A DNA stretch of 64,000 nt from Triglochin maritima (taxonomy: Eukaryota; Streptophyta; Magnoliopsida; Alismatales; Juncaginaceae), in NCBI GenBank assembly GCA_963682175.1, contig OY821791.1, positions 15,590,542 through 15,654,541 of the forward strand. The letters are read 5' to 3'. The notes under the pieces are model-generated. The model saw only the letters and a program-made list of their open reading frames with translations. It made no database searches and was not told the DNA's origin. Shown one piece after another: positions 10,147-22,590 of the stretch. Every line of letters starts with the position of its first letter. The first letter of the stretch is position 1. Made by a program: the position numbers and the translations under genes.

Positions 10147-10777
10147 CAAATGTGACAGACAAACGTAAGTTTGTTTCAAGTCTGCATTTAACATCATGTT
10201 AGTTTTTACTTATGGAACTAGAATAAATTTTAGAGAAAATAAAAAATGCCATGTGCTTATGTAGGAGTGACCTATATTTGTCTTAAACTTCATATCCCAA
10301 CCCTATTTTAGTATTGGACATTGTAGTTTAAGTTAACATAAGCTTTGAACATAATATGTTACGGGTTGTGTACACTTAATGTATGCACCAGCTTGACCTA
10401 ACCCCTAGGTTCTGTTGGTTTCTAGATCAATCAATTACTTGTACGCATGTTAATTACTTTGCATATGTACCACTTTGAGTTCTTTACTGTGATCTAAATT
10501 TTGCGTTCTCAGAACTCAGGTTAGGTAGTTGATGAGAACTACATATTACGACGGTTATAATTAAAGTGCATATGTAAGTTATGTTTTACATTCAAATCAT
10601 TACTACAAAGTGTACTACAAAACCCATACTACATCTACTACTACTGCACGCCACAACAATGCAATGAAAGTCACTGATCACTCCCATGCAATAAATATTT
10701 CCTCAACACATATCTTGCTTTTTCCTGCATATGTCAATGCCATATCATATCGGAAAGGAGAAGGAAGGAGGTAGCGT
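10147..10777. other. Non-coding stretch, no feature recognised
   Basis: AT-rich sequence between LTR H and the chromovirus pol fragment. No reading frame, repeat or RNA gene is supported. Confidence 0.5.
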
Positions 10778-12453
10778 TTGCATAAAGGGGGAAACATTTT
10801 GGTCCTCAAAAGTCTGCGGATAGTACTTGAGGTGTTAAGGAAGCATCAGTTATATGCCAAGTACTCGAAGTGTGAGTTTTGGCTAGATTGCGTGGCATTC
10901 CTTTGTCACATCGTGGCACAGGAAGGAATTTTGGTGGATCCAGCGAAAGTGGAGGCGGTGATGCAATGGCAGACACTTACCTCACTGTGAGAGGTCAGAA
11001 TCTTTATGGGTTTGGCAGGTTATTACCGGCATTTTATACAAGATTTTTCAAAAATTTCTTATACGTTGACAACATTGACTAAGAAGAGTGTGAAGTTTGT
11101 CTGGTCGCAGAAATGGAATGACAGTTTCTAGGAGTTGAAGAGGTGATTGACGACCACACCCATCCTGACCATCCATAGTGGTAGTTGTGGCTACATGATA
11201 TATTGTGACGTGTCTGGTACAGGTTTGGGGTGTCTGCTAATGCAACACGGGAAGGTGGTAGCATATGCGTTGAGACATTTGAAGGTTCATGAGCAAAAGT
11301 ACCCTACAATGATCTGGAGTTGGCAGCAGTGGTATATGCACTAAAGATCTAGAGGCACTACCTGTATAGCAAGCAATTCGAGGTGGTCACAGATCACCAG
11401 AGTCTGAAGTTCCTATTCTCGTAGAAAGAACGGAACATGAGGCAACGACGATGGTTAGAGTTCATTAAAGATTATGACTTCACGGTCGCCTATCACTCTG
11501 GGAAGGCAAATACGGTGCCCGATGCTCTGAGTCGGAAGTGGGAGATTTCTGTGTCCAACTTGCAAGTCTATGAGTGGAGACTGTTCGAGGACTTGGTTTA
11601 GTGGAGGCCATTTGTAGCAACAGATAGGGGACCCATGCTTGCCAATTTTCAGGTCAAGCCGAATATAGTGGAGCGTATTGTCCGTGCACAAACACAAGAT
11701 CCAGAGAGGACTGCCTTTATTCAATTGGTGGACTGAGAGTTCAAATTTCAGGATTGCTCCGGATGGGGCATCAGGTTCAGGAGTAGACTGTGGGTGCCAG
11801 TGACAACGAACCTGCGGAGAGGTTATGGAGGCTCATCGTGCTCGATATACGATTCATCCCGGTAGCGTGAACATGTATAAGGATCTTCAGAGACATTATT
11901 GGAAGAAGGAAGGAGGATATCGCTAAATTTGTAACCTAGTGTGTGGTTTGTCAACAGGCAAAGATCGAGCACCAGAGGTCAACCGGCGTGTTACAGAGGA
12001 TTGAGCTTCCAAAGTAGAAGTGGGTGCATGTGACCATGGATTGTGTTACCGGACTACCCAAGACGAGGTGTTTCCATGACACGATCTAGGTGATTGTGGA
12101 CCGACTGACCAAGTCGGTGCATTTTTTTGGCGACACGGAAGACGTTATTGCTGAACAGCAAGGCACAATTATACATGTACGATATTGTCTGATTGCACCC
12201 AGTACCAGTATCTATTATTTCAGACTGAGATACATGGTTCACCTCAGGATTATGGGGGTCACTACAGAGCGTGTTGGGGATGAAACTAAAGTTTACTACG
12301 ACTTTTCACCCTCAAATGGATGGTCAGTCAAAGCGGACCATACAAACGCTCGAGGACGTGTTGAGGGCATGTGCCTTGGATTCGGTAGGTCGTTGGTACG
12401 AGCACCTATCCCTGATTGAGGTTGCTTAGAACAACAATTTCCATGCCAGTATC
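10778..12453 (+). pseudogene. Chromovirus pol pseudogene: end of RT, RNase H, start of integrase
   Basis: Collinear with 53120-54765 of the better preserved chromovirus. In order: RT thumb (YAKYSKCEFW, near 10853-10885), the link to RNase H ([15 protein letters not shown], split by stops), RNase H ([15 protein letters not shown], near 11225-11270; then the DHQSLKFL and PDALSRKW motifs to about 11540), the integrase zinc region (ending CQQAKIEHQR near 11980), and integrase core with IVDRLTKSVHF near 12093. Many stops and frameshifts. The frame is cut at 12453 by a solo LTR and resumes at 13956. The 5' part (gag, protease, RT fingers and palm) is missing before 10778. Polymerase and integrase functions are lost. 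Confidence 0.85.
12449..12453. repeat. Target-site duplication GTATC of the Copia-type solo LTR
   Basis: GTATC at 12449-12453 recurs at 13956-13960. Removing 12454-13960 rejoins the integrase reading at the same place as in the intact element near 54758. Confidence 0.9.
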
Positions 12454-13955
12454 TGTAAGAGTCGATGGCCCTAATTAATCTAATCACTTAGTTAATTCTT
12501 TACGCGATTCAATCAATAGATGTAGTGGAAACAAAAAAATAAAACACAAGTAGGAAAATGCAAACCACAAAAAACTCAAGGGATTTTATAGAGGTTCGGC
12601 CTCCCACCTACTTCCTCTATTGTAAGCTCCGCTCGACTCCACGAGCTCCGCTCACGACTTCACTATCCATTACCTGTTTCGGGCGGGGAAAGAACGCCTT
12701 TACAAAGCAAGCTCCGCAAACAACCTCGTGAACTTGGCTCCTCTTCTCACAATCTTAGAGGGATGCTTCGGGCTTTCACCGAAACCTCTGCTTCTTTTGA
12801 GAAAGGACTTGAGTGCAACAACACTCTCTAGCATGAGCACACTTTGAGTATAATATGGATTTGATCAAAGATGTGGAAGTTTAGGCTTAGAGTGTATGTT
12901 TTGTAGCTTTGGGGATTGGGAGACGCCTCTCTAGTGTATGAGACAATTGGAAGTAGGAGAGTTGTCTAAACAAAGTGTTTGATCCTCTATTTATAAGCTC
13001 CTAAAGTTTTCTAGTCGTTGGGAAGATTTGATAGAGTTGTGGTAAGATACACAAGACAAAAATCTAAGTTTAGCAAATATGTCCCACAACAGTCGAACAA
13101 AACTAGTCAATTGGTCGACCGAATGACTTCCAGAAATGAAGTCCAGAAAAGACCAGGAACATTTGATCGAACGAGCAAAGAGGAGGTCAACCCAACTAGG
13201 CTAAACTTTAAGTTCACTTAAGTAAACGATCGAACTAAGTAATTGGATCGGTCGACCGTTCAGGGGTTTTTGCCAGGGTAAAGATAATTGGTCAAACAAA
13301 AGTTGCGTCAACCAAAAATAGGAACTTTTGGGCTCAGGATATGTCTTCATCTGGTCGACCATTCTATGGTCAACGTTTGACCGGTGGCCAATTGTATTAT
13401 AGGGTAGGTTGAATTTATACGAATACGACCATTGTATTAATACAACAAGAAAAATGGCATATGAATTTCCGGAAACGGTCGAATGAAAGGTTCAAACTGG
13501 TCGACCGTTGGAGCTAGGAAAAACTAATAAAGGAGTCTGTTATAAACGGTCGAACTAAGAACTCGTTCGGTCGACCGTTTAGCATAGCAAACCTATGTTT
13601 GGGTTTAAGGGATTTTTGGCTAAGGTTTGGGTGATCTATTGAAGTCCAATTGATATGAGATTTCGTGTGTGACTTCTACAAGGAAATTAGTTTGTATGTG
13701 AGTAAATTTTAACTCTTGTATGCTCAAGATTACATAGATTCCTAAGACTCAAAATAAAGGAAAATTACATGTCTTCAAAAGCTTGATTACACGTCTTGAC
13801 TTGAATTCCATTCTTCCTTGAGTCTTAATCACCTGTAGATGTTAGCACAATACAATATATCTTCCATGCATTATGTGTGTTACACTACATTTGATTGTGA
13901 TTAAGATTAGGATGATTAAATTATCAAAACATGGATTAAGGCCAAAAAACCAACA
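12454..13955 (-). mobile_element. Copia-type solo LTR, 1502 bp
   Basis: Read on the minus strand it begins TGTTGGTTTTTTGGCC and ends CTCTTACA, flanked by GTATC duplications. A TATAAATAG box lies near 12992-12984 on the minus strand. The start resembles plant Copia LTRs, but with no internal part left the superfamily is inferred. It interrupts the chromovirus integrase. Its U3 (about 13090-13580) carries at least six pairs of GGTCGACC-type palindromes, the same motif as in the chromovirus LTRs. Confidence 0.85.
13091..13576. repeat. Paired GGTCGACC-type sites in the Copia-type solo LTR
   Basis: Site starts (8-mers) and spacings: 13091/13113 (22), 13165/13185 (20), 13228/13250 (22), 13353/13375 (22), 13477/13499 (22), 13548/13569 (21). 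In most pairs the first site is GGTCGAAC-like and the second is the full palindrome GGTCGACC. The sequence between the two sites differs from pair to pair, so they are not simple tandem copies. Confidence 0.8.
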
Positions 13956-14345
13956 GTATCGGGATGGCACCATTTGAGACATTATACAGACGACCGTGTA
14001 GATCGCCCTCGAGTTGGTGCTATTGCGTATCAGATTACCTTACCGTCGAAGTTCTCTGGATTGCACAACGTCTTTCATATTTCAATGCTAAAGAAGTACA
14101 TTGCCGACGCTTCACACATTTTGGATGTGGCTATGCCTGAGGTACAACCTAAATTGTCATTAGAGGAGCGACCAGTGGAAATAGTTGATCAGATGGAGCA
14201 CTAGTTGCGTAAGATGGTCATTCTGATGGCAGTACCACACCCCACGAGAGGCTACATGGGAGATTGAGGCGGATGTACGTGAAAAGTACCCATAGCTTGT
14301 CAGTACGTAGCTTGCTTTTATTTTGCGGACAAAATTCCTTTTTGG
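13956..14345 (+). pseudogene. Chromovirus pol pseudogene: integrase C-terminus and chromodomain
   Basis: Continuation of the pol fragment at 10778-12453. It shows the GPY/F-region end (VGAIAYQITLPSKFSGLHN, 14008-14070), HISMLKKYIADA, and the chromodomain approach LEERPVEIVDQMEH (14160-14204). The rest of the chromodomain is frame-shifted. The tail TTTTGCGGACAAAATTCC is the decayed form of the usual end of chromovirus coding regions. Integrase plus C-terminal chromodomain is the hallmark of chromoviruses, where the chromodomain is thought to steer integration to heterochromatin. Confidence 0.8.
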
Positions 14346-14879
14346 TGGGGTGATTATTGCACCATGTCCCCTACTCCTCTTCATCTTTCTCTTTTATCTC
14401 CCTGCCTCTCCCTCAACTCACTCTCCCTCGTGTATCTCCCCCCCCCCCCATCTTCTTCCTCTTGACCAACCGAATTCCCTCGAACCCAGCCCTCCTCCTC
14501 ACGTGGGACGTGACAAGGACAGTGAAGCGAACGACAACGAGCATCTCTGTTAATGCGGGAGCGGCTCTGGCGACGTCGAAACGAAGGTACACCACCCACC
14601 CGCTGTTGTCGAGTCCCTATGGCCGGGAAGACGAGAGGAGAGGCCAGGAAGGCCGGCCGGACTTGCATCAGTAGTGCACAACCGTGCACGGGCTGGTGCT
14701 ACGCGTGGTCCTGTGGGCAACGCCACCTCGTGGTGGCAGTGGTTGTCGACCTTGGTGGCCGCGGCTGACCACCCGTGGGTCGGCCTACTGGCGCCGATGG
14801 GGACAGGGTTTTTGATGGGTTTGATTTTTGCATATAATTGATGTATGTTAAAGTTATTTGGTTAGATAGGAGTTATTTG

Positions 14880-15230
14880 GAATAATTACAAACTAAATAA
14901 GTAAGTTATGGTATTCGTTTAGTTAATAATTATTTGGGAGAATTGCAAAATAAATCTTGGATGTTATGAATATTTAGGTGAATAAGACAATCTTGGTTAA
15001 TTGCATAAGAAAACCCGTAATGTAATGATATTTGATTAAAATGTGAAAAATTGGATTTATTGCATTGAAAACCTTGAAATTAATTGTATTTGTTAAAAAG
15101 TTGACTAATAATTGCTGGAAAAACCTTGGATTTGTTTGTATTTGAGTAAATGATTAATATTTAGGTTAATTGCTGAATAAACCTTGGACTTTCTATAATT
15201 ATGGAAAAATGATTTAATTGAGGGGAAATT
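14880..15230. repeat. Degenerate AT-rich repeats in the chromovirus LTR
   Basis: Variants of AATTGCA-N(2-5)-AAA(C/T)CTTGGA recur about every 60-75 bp, for example near 14941, 15000, 15060, 15112 and 15170. The units are strongly diverged, so the count and period are approximate. Confidence 0.5.
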
Positions 15231-15548
15231 GTTTCCTTTTTTTCCTGTGACTTCTCATATATTTGTAGAAAATTCTATTAAATTTGAAAATTTATTGTTT
15301 TCCCCTGAACTTCTGAGAATTATGTTTTGTACAGAAATTTTGATAGAATTACACGTATGACCTTGTTCCTTTAATTGTGAGTTTAGAGTTATAGTTTCTT
15401 TATATTGCTTATATGATTTCATGGTCTTGTTTATGTTTATTGCTCTATATTTTGTTGGTATTGTTTGACTCGTGTTTTTGAGGTTAATTGTGTTTACCCC
15501 TTTGTCGAGTAAAATTGTGAGGGCTTCGTGGAACCGGTTGTCCATCCA

Positions 15549-15830
15549 CGTTGAGACGAGTGGTCGTTGGAGAGCGTTGGTCATGGACTTGGGTGTGCGG
15601 TGAGAGCGAGATGACGTGTGAGGTACGCATGACTAGAGGTTAGGGTTCCCCTGTGTTGTCACGGTTGGGAAGGGTCCACCGACGTTGTGACGAGTGACTG
15701 TTAGGGAGTGTTGCTCACGGGCTCGAGCGTGTGGTCGGATGCAGGACTAGTTAGGTCACCAGCGTTGTGACGAGTGGATGTTAGGGAGCATTACTCATGG
15801 GCTCGGGCGCGTGGTTGGAGTAGGGCGTTG
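15549..15830. repeat. GC-rich direct repeats in the chromovirus LTR
   Basis: Three copies of a unit of about 52 bp, each starting CGTTG(T/A)GACGAGTG and ending GGGCTCG-GTGG or similar, start at about 15549, 15682 and 15763. The second and third are the most alike. The reading frames across this part follow the repeats and are not genes. Confidence 0.6.
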
Positions 15831-16382
15831 CCTTGTGGGCTGGATGCGCGGACTTGTCGAGGGTGCACGCTCGGCATGGCTGAACGCGTGGTTGCCTTGG
15901 GACGTGTGGCAGTGTTGTTGTGAGAGTGGGTCGAGGTGCACGCTCGGCTTCGCTGGGACGCGAGGTCGCAATGGGACATGAGACCAATGTGGCCCGTGTG
16001 GACGGTATTGCTTAGTTAGTGTGAGCCGTCAGGGACAACTAGACATTTTTAAGTGTCAGGTTGGGGTCACGTATGAGGTCTTGATTTGAGACTCGGGCAG
16101 GATTTGTGGGTGTGCAGGTGAGACGCGATAGGCGGCTGAAGGAGACTTGGCCTAGGATGCGTGGATTGGTTCACTGAGCTCAGTTGTCATGTATTTTCCT
16201 ACCTTTTCTTGGTAGGAATGTTCAAAGTTTCTTGTATTTCCCTTCTGCATTGTACTATGATCTTGACTTTATGACATGTTTTAATTGAGGCATCGACTTG
16301 ATTATTGTTTGTTAATGTTCTTTTTTCGCTTGTTATAGTTGTGATTGATTGTTGTGTACCGACTGCGGATTAGCGGCGTTAC

Positions 16383-17204
16383 TGAAGAAAATTGATCTTA
16401 ATCTATCCTAGTTGTCAAGTTGGAAGCCAAAAAGATGGGGGGAGATGAAAACATGAGGAGAAGATGAAATGATAGGTCACATCTATTGTAGTGATTTAAT
16501 TTGAATTATTTTGATTACTTGTTATTAGTATAGAAGATAGAATGTCAAAAGTCCTCTTAATGTAGAGGAAGTCTAAGAGTAATTTGTAATGCTATAAATA
16601 ACATACAAAGTCATGTTTGTAAATGTGTTAGACGTACAAGAAATATTAGAGACTACAAGTTTGGATCATTTCTCTTCTTGTCTTCCATCTCCACATGACA
16701 AGACCACCCTATACATCCTAACTGTTACACTATGATCGGTAATATGACCCGTTTGTGTTATATATATGAACGTAAGGAACTGGACTTCGGCGTCAACTAT
16801 GAAATAGTAGAGGTTTGGCCGGTTTAGACGATTAAAGAAGGGAACCCATATTAACGTTGTAGATTCTGTGAATGACATACATAATTTACTTTATAATCTC
16901 ATTATAAGATTCCACGTTAGCAGCAATTGAAAAGCCCATGCAAAAAAATGACAGAATGTTTTTTATTTATTTCATCTACTATAGTCTCATCCTTTTTATT
17001 TTTATTCCAATGTATCTGAAAGAAGTGTGCTCCTTGATTTTAAGTATCCTAAGTCTAAATCTTTGAGTTATCCCCGGTTGGTAATGATAGAATGACATAA
17101 ACACGTTGTTTATCTTTTTTTCTTTCCACAAATTATTTTATTAGCTACCATAAATGATTCCATGTGGATCCGATGGAATATAACACGATAAATTCATAAA
17201 GTAT
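16383..17204. other. Non-coding stretch, no feature recognised
   Basis: AT-rich sequence between the chromovirus LTR and the Copia element. No supported gene or repeat. Confidence 0.5.
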
Positions 17205-17209
17205 GATCA
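17205..17209. repeat. Target-site duplication GATCA of the Copia element
   Basis: GATCA at 17205-17209 recurs at 22814-22818, just outside the two LTRs. Confidence 0.9.
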
Positions 17210-17430
17210 TGTTGTGAAACATCATGGATGTTTCACCTTCACCTTCTCCTCCAATGACTCCATCAACCTCTCACATTCCCATTACTCTTGTAACATACAA
17301 CCTTTCATTTGCCTCCTATAGCCTATAAATAGGAGATTATTGTAAGACCATTGTAATACTTTTGGTGATGATGAAATACTACAAATATTCTCTCCAAATA
17401 TTTTATTCCATGTATATTTATTTTATAATA
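17210..17430 (+). repeat. Copia 5' LTR
   Basis: 221 bp, starts TGTTGTGAAACATCATGG and ends TTTATAATA (terminal CA mutated to TA). TATAAATA lies at 17324-17331, inside the local inverted repeat CCTATA...TATAAATAGG. Differs from the 3' LTR by scattered substitutions and small indels. Confidence 0.9.
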
Positions 17431-19599
17431 CGTTATCAGCACGAAAGTTCTACTACCGACTAAAACCTTTGGTGTCACTCAAGTCTCAAGGTAGCAAATC
17501 CATGTTTTGATTCTCAATGTGACTTACATAATTTCTTACGTTTATCTGCCAAAAATTGTTTGTTTTGATCATAAAAAAAGAGTTAGAAAGGTGATACCAT
17601 CTTGCATGATTAATAAAGAAATCATTTTCAATCAATTGAGGGTTGTATATGTATACTTTAAAAATGAAATAAAAAATATTTTTGGACGTGTGAATGTCGG
17701 ACAATGGTATATCTTAGTGCTTTACAACAACAACAAAAATCAGGATTTATAAGATCTTTTGTGACATGATTATATGATTGTTCGAATATTTATTTTGTTA
17801 TTTTGGTCAATATATTAATGTGCTTATGTTGGAGGGGAAACATTATTTAGTTCTTAATTTAAATCTTACACAACAAATACATTTTTAAACTCCTGATTTT
17901 TTATTGGTTATTCTGCCATGTGCGATAATACATTGATGCATCAGTCAATAATTGTTGTTTTTTACCCAACAAATTATGTTGAAAAGACAAAATAAAATAA
18001 AATCTAATGTCATGGTTTAGCATTTGTTAAATATTAATTTTTTTGTGAGAAAATGTTTTATATTGGTTAGTACTTTCATTAGTCCAATATATTTTCCATA
18101 CTTGTGATTGTTATTCAGTTACGATGAGATTCTTCTAGATATTAATAATTTACATGCTAATATGTTGATATGCATAATTTCTATGTAAAAGACATATATG
18201 GATATTTTACTTACATCTTGAATGTGTATTTGTTCATCATGAGGTAATTAATTTACCCACATGGTGCATAGAATATATCATGACAATTTTGTATATATAA
18301 AAAATAAATGAGACTACATATATACAATCAATATATGTTGCTTTTGTAATTGCTAATATGCACTTTTGTTTATCATATGATTCAAGTACATTATAATATA
18401 TTCCGTTTGGAGATGTTTAATTTAGCATGCACCGATAGAAGAAAAAAAGGTAATAAGTTGCATGCATGTACCAATTATGCTTTGATGCTTGTAAGTTGAC
18501 TTTTAACTCTATACTTGACATCATGGATAAGAATGACATCTTATCATGGATTATGGACGTTGAACCTAACTCATTTCCTTTTTAAATATCAATGACTAGA
18601 GAAAGAAGCATCAAATCAAGATTAAATGGAGGTTATGATTTTCTTTTGCTATCCTATTTGTTAAAATGATTTTAAAAGTATTATGATTTAATCTCATGTC
18701 TGTTTTTGTGGTTGGACAAAACATAGAGTTATTGATCCAAATTTCATGAATTCTCGATCAAATGAAGCATGAAAAGAAATAGTTACATATTTAGTAGTGT
18801 TCTAAAATTGAATGATATATATCTCATGCAACTTTGTATTGATTCACTTGCTTAGTATAAGTTATATGAATTCTTAGAGTATTTGTAAAGTGGTTCAAGC
18901 ATGTGATTACTACTTGTTAATTTTGATGCATCACATGATCATTCACAACCAATATGAACATTTATCTCGTGAGCACATAATATTCATCTTGATAGATGTA
19001 TATATATAGTACGATGTGCTACAATATAGTGGAATTTGAATCACCATGTTACAATGTGATCATTGTTATTGAAAATGATATGCATTTGCCCAGAAGGTGA
19101 ATATCTTAATATTCATAAAATGCTACTATACAAAGATTTAGAAATCATTCATTTAAAAAGGGTTATGAAATTTTATGATAATCCCTCAAGGATTCATATG
19201 ATCATCTAAACGACATGCAAATAGCTTATTTAGTAAAAATGCACGTCGATCTCTAAATCAAACCCTATGACCAGAAGTTCATAGATATATAGAGATTAGT
19301 AGTAAAAGAAAAAAAAAATATTGATCACTTTACAAATTAATGACACAATACTCTTTTGGGTTATGCATCACGGATGATTGAAGGTCATGAGAGTTGTTGG
19401 AAAATCACGATACTTTTTATACCTTTTTTTGTGTGTGTGTCAGAAGCACTCACTACAAAGTATCATGAAAACAAGAGCATAAGCAGTGGACTAAATTTTG
19501 TGCAAATAAATATGAAATAAAGATGACATTAACGAGACGAAACATGCCCAGAAGTGCCTAAATAAAATCATCTCTTATATTAATTATGGATGTCATCAA

Positions 19600-21715
19600 T
19601 TGTATTGTTTTTGTAAAGCTTTAGATAAAATTGTTGACTTCTATCACGACCAAAATGAGGTCAAATTTGTCGACCGATTTGCACAACAAAATGAGAGTCC
19701 CTCTGTTTTTAAAATGTCTCTCAATATTGATCATTATGGGATCTTAAAATTTATACATGATACATTAATGTGCATACATATACCTGCTAATATTATTCAT
19801 TAATTTTATGGTTGATATACATCATGTTATGAATCTTCCCCTACTTTACTTGTACAATAATGAATAAATTGTTTCCCTCCTGCGATTTAAAGCTCCTGAA
19901 GGGCTAAGTTTTATTGTCCAATCCAATAATCATATATATATATATGTTATACATTTTCTGGCATTAGGGGGAGAAGCTAGAAGCTTAAAGAATGTCAAGA
20001 AAATGTACTATATTGAACTTGAAGTTCATAAGAGAATATACATACAAGTATGATTGAACCTGAAGTTCATAAAATCATTATCTTGCAATATCTAGCAAGT
20101 AATTGTCATACATTTGTATTGATCACGAAAGAGTGACTACGCCTTATATTACTAGACATAGACCACATAATATAAAGTGAAGATCTCCACATGATAAAAT
20201 ATATTTGAGCTCAACCAACGCCAGAAGCATGGACCATAACATATATTATTTGTGGAAATAAAATAAAGTTAGTCACTCTCATTGCATCTTCTGAAGAGGT
20301 TATTCCTGAAGAATATAAACCCGTAAAAATACATGCAGTTGCTAAACAAAAGATTAATGAAATTACGGGGATGCAAACGGTCAAATCCTAAAATTTTGGG
20401 AAACGATGAGGATTTGATTATTATTGACGTAAAACTTGCAATCAACTATATATGTTGATACGAGAGATATTAAATAATTATTAAAATTATTGTCGACAAT
20501 TCATTCAACTTCTTAATAGCATGCTATCTCAAGAAAAGAAAAATGGATCCAAAACCTATGATATTATAAGAATGGCAGAAGCATTCGTATTTGACATAAA
20601 CAAAAGAAGGCGAACAATATATAATAAATTCGTTGAATAAATATATTATTTGGACCAGTAGTCCTGATTTCTGAAGTTATATCCCTGTAGGATAAAATAG
20701 AAATCAGAAAAACATGTGATACATTATAAAGCGAGAAGTAATATAAGGGTATTCCCAGGACCCAACATCCATCGTGATGTTACTCATTCTCTCATAATAT
20801 TGATAATAAGTTCTGTTACATGATCAATATGATATGCATATAAGATATGTTGTGACTTTAAATTTTTATAAGTCACTTAATATTGGTACTTATATGAGAG
20901 TCCCTGAAGGACTAATATGACAAAATATATTATATGATGACAAGAATCAAAAGATGCACTATACAATTTTTGAAAAGATCACTATATGAAGAAACAAGTA
21001 AGAGTGTGCATATAACCTCTTCAATCAAAGTCGTCATGAAGAATGATGCGAAGTTGATCTTAGTCGTCCATATGTTTCATCCAATAACAAAAGTTATTGT
21101 TATTTATTATATTTATAACATGCTTGATGTCATAGGACCTCCATCAGAGTTTTTGAAAACTCATGAAATATTTAATGGACAATTTTTGGAATAAATGACC
21201 AGAGAAAACTCAATTACTTTTCGACCTGAAGTTCGAACATTCTCTGGAAGAGAATTTTTGTACAATTATTCAATTGTAGAAAGTGAATATTGTAGAAAAA
21301 ATATGTTCTACTTAATACTCACATTGAAATGACATTAAGAAAGGACATCTATTGTATATCAACAAAGATCCAATTGTAATAGGACCTGAAGTTCCTTATC
21401 AAAATGTCATGAACATTTTCTTATAACTTGAAACCTAATAAGGTTCACAGTAAATGTTTTATCTAAGCATAATGTTCATCTAAAAACATTTAGATGACGT
21501 TCAAGGATCTACCAATTTCTAGTCACGCGATAAAAAATTACGTTAGCAATGTTTCTTATATGTCCGATCCACATCAATTATTATCACAAAAATTTGGTGT
21601 CATTGCGTGGAGTCATTACAATTTTATGCAAGTTGGTGAATCAGTTATTGATTCTTACATTCTCGTATCGCTGGGACATCAATATAATTATGAGACATCT
21701 TTAAATTGTCCATAG
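19600..21715 (+). pseudogene. Copia pol remnants including RNase H
   Basis: Only short islands are readable. At 21494-21715 the piece YMSDPHQLLSQKFGVIAWSH corresponds to the Copia RNase H motif usually read as YLSDPHKGRSQTGYVF. The frames at 19600-19803 and 20934-21194 have no motif that can be named. Gag, integrase and reverse transcriptase cannot be placed with confidence. Confidence 0.45.
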
Positions 21716-22028
21716 GTAATATCTTTTGAGGTAACATATTCATATCAAAAGTTACCACAATTTGTATTACTCCCAGCATATTATTTGAGAAAAATTGTGC
21801 AAACATATTTCACAATCTTATTATCTAAGTAAAATATAGTAAATATTCATTAAATCCGTTAAACTATCATGTATTTGTTTATTGAATCCCCATGCAATTT
21901 TGTGTTTAAGGACTTCGTAAAATATATTTGTAAGTTTGTTAAACTACGAATAAGGGGAAGGGGATTTGTATTTATCGTCCCTGAAGGACGGATATCCCTG
22001 AAGGATAAAGCCCGGAAGACTTGTAGTT

Positions 22029-22553
22029 GCACTCTTTTTCCCCTTTTCCAATTTTTGTCCTAAAATGTTTTATTGGTTAAAGGTTTTTAATGAGGCAACT
22101 TGTGCAATTTTGTTAGCATATGTTATGCACTCTTTTCCTTAGTTACTTTTTCCCACAGGATTTTGTAGCAATGTTTTTAACGAGACATAAACATAACGCA
22201 TATTATATAAGTGAGTGTTACAAATGTATGTTGAATTGAGAGGGAGAATTTTACGATGCACTCTTTTTTTCCTTCACCAAGTTTTGTCCCACAGGGTTTA
22301 CTTGGCAAGGTTTTTAATGAGGCAGACCAATCAGGTGACAACTGATCAGATCCAATCAAGCGAGAATTTGGCGGATTTATTTACAAAGTCCTTGGCCACC
22401 AAAGTCTTTAAGAAGCTTGTCTCTAAATTTGGTGTTCGTCGTTTGAAGAATATATGTTGAAGTGAGGGGGAGCATCATACGCGTTGCACTCTTTTTTCCT
22501 TCATCCAGTTGTTATCCCATCGGGTTTTCTTGATAAGGTTTTTAACGAGGCAG
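22029..22553 (+). repeat. Four copies of the Copia 3' tail motif
   Basis: A unit of about 65 bp starting GCACTC(T)n and ending GGTTTTTAA(T/C)GAGGCA occurs at about 22029-22096, 22127-22189, 22258-22324 and 22485-22553. In related Copia elements this tail comes once, after the end of pol. Here two or three copies precede the last pol codons (22325-22456) and one follows. Confidence 0.7.
22325..22460 (+). pseudogene. C-terminal end of Copia RNase H
   Basis: Reads SSENLADLFTKSLATKVFKK and ends RRLKNIC followed by a stop at 22458-22460. This is the standard C-terminus of Copia pol (NLADLFTKSL...RRLKDL). It lies between the third and fourth copies of the tail motif and is the best preserved coding piece of the element. 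Confidence 0.85.
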
Positions 22554-22580
22554 CATTCCTAGCGTATAAAGGTGAAGATC

Positions 22581-22590
22581 CAAGGGGGAG
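22581..22590 (+). other. Polypurine tract of the Copia element
   Basis: CAAGGGGGAG directly precedes the 3' LTR. It is the plus-strand primer site in reverse transcription. Confidence 0.85.

Larger units (their letters stand above)
14355..16382 (+). mobile_element. Chromovirus 3' LTR (third subfamily)
   Basis: Follows a purine-rich tract (TTGGTGGGGTGAT) and ends near GGCGTTAC at about 16382, giving about 2.0 kb, like the other chromovirus LTRs here. It lacks the GTCGAC array. It holds a C-run (14437-14449), an AT-rich block with degenerate repeats (14880-15230) and a GC-rich block with tandem repeats (15549-15830). Both ends are approximate because the terminal TG and CA appear mutated. Confidence 0.55.

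Noticed and set aside
8602..10151. Target-site duplication for LTR H
   Set aside because: AAAAG and CAAAT do not match well enough; left as unproven.
14323..14768. Several Pro/Arg-rich frames on both strands
   Set aside because: They lie in the start of a chromovirus LTR with a C-run; none has a domain.
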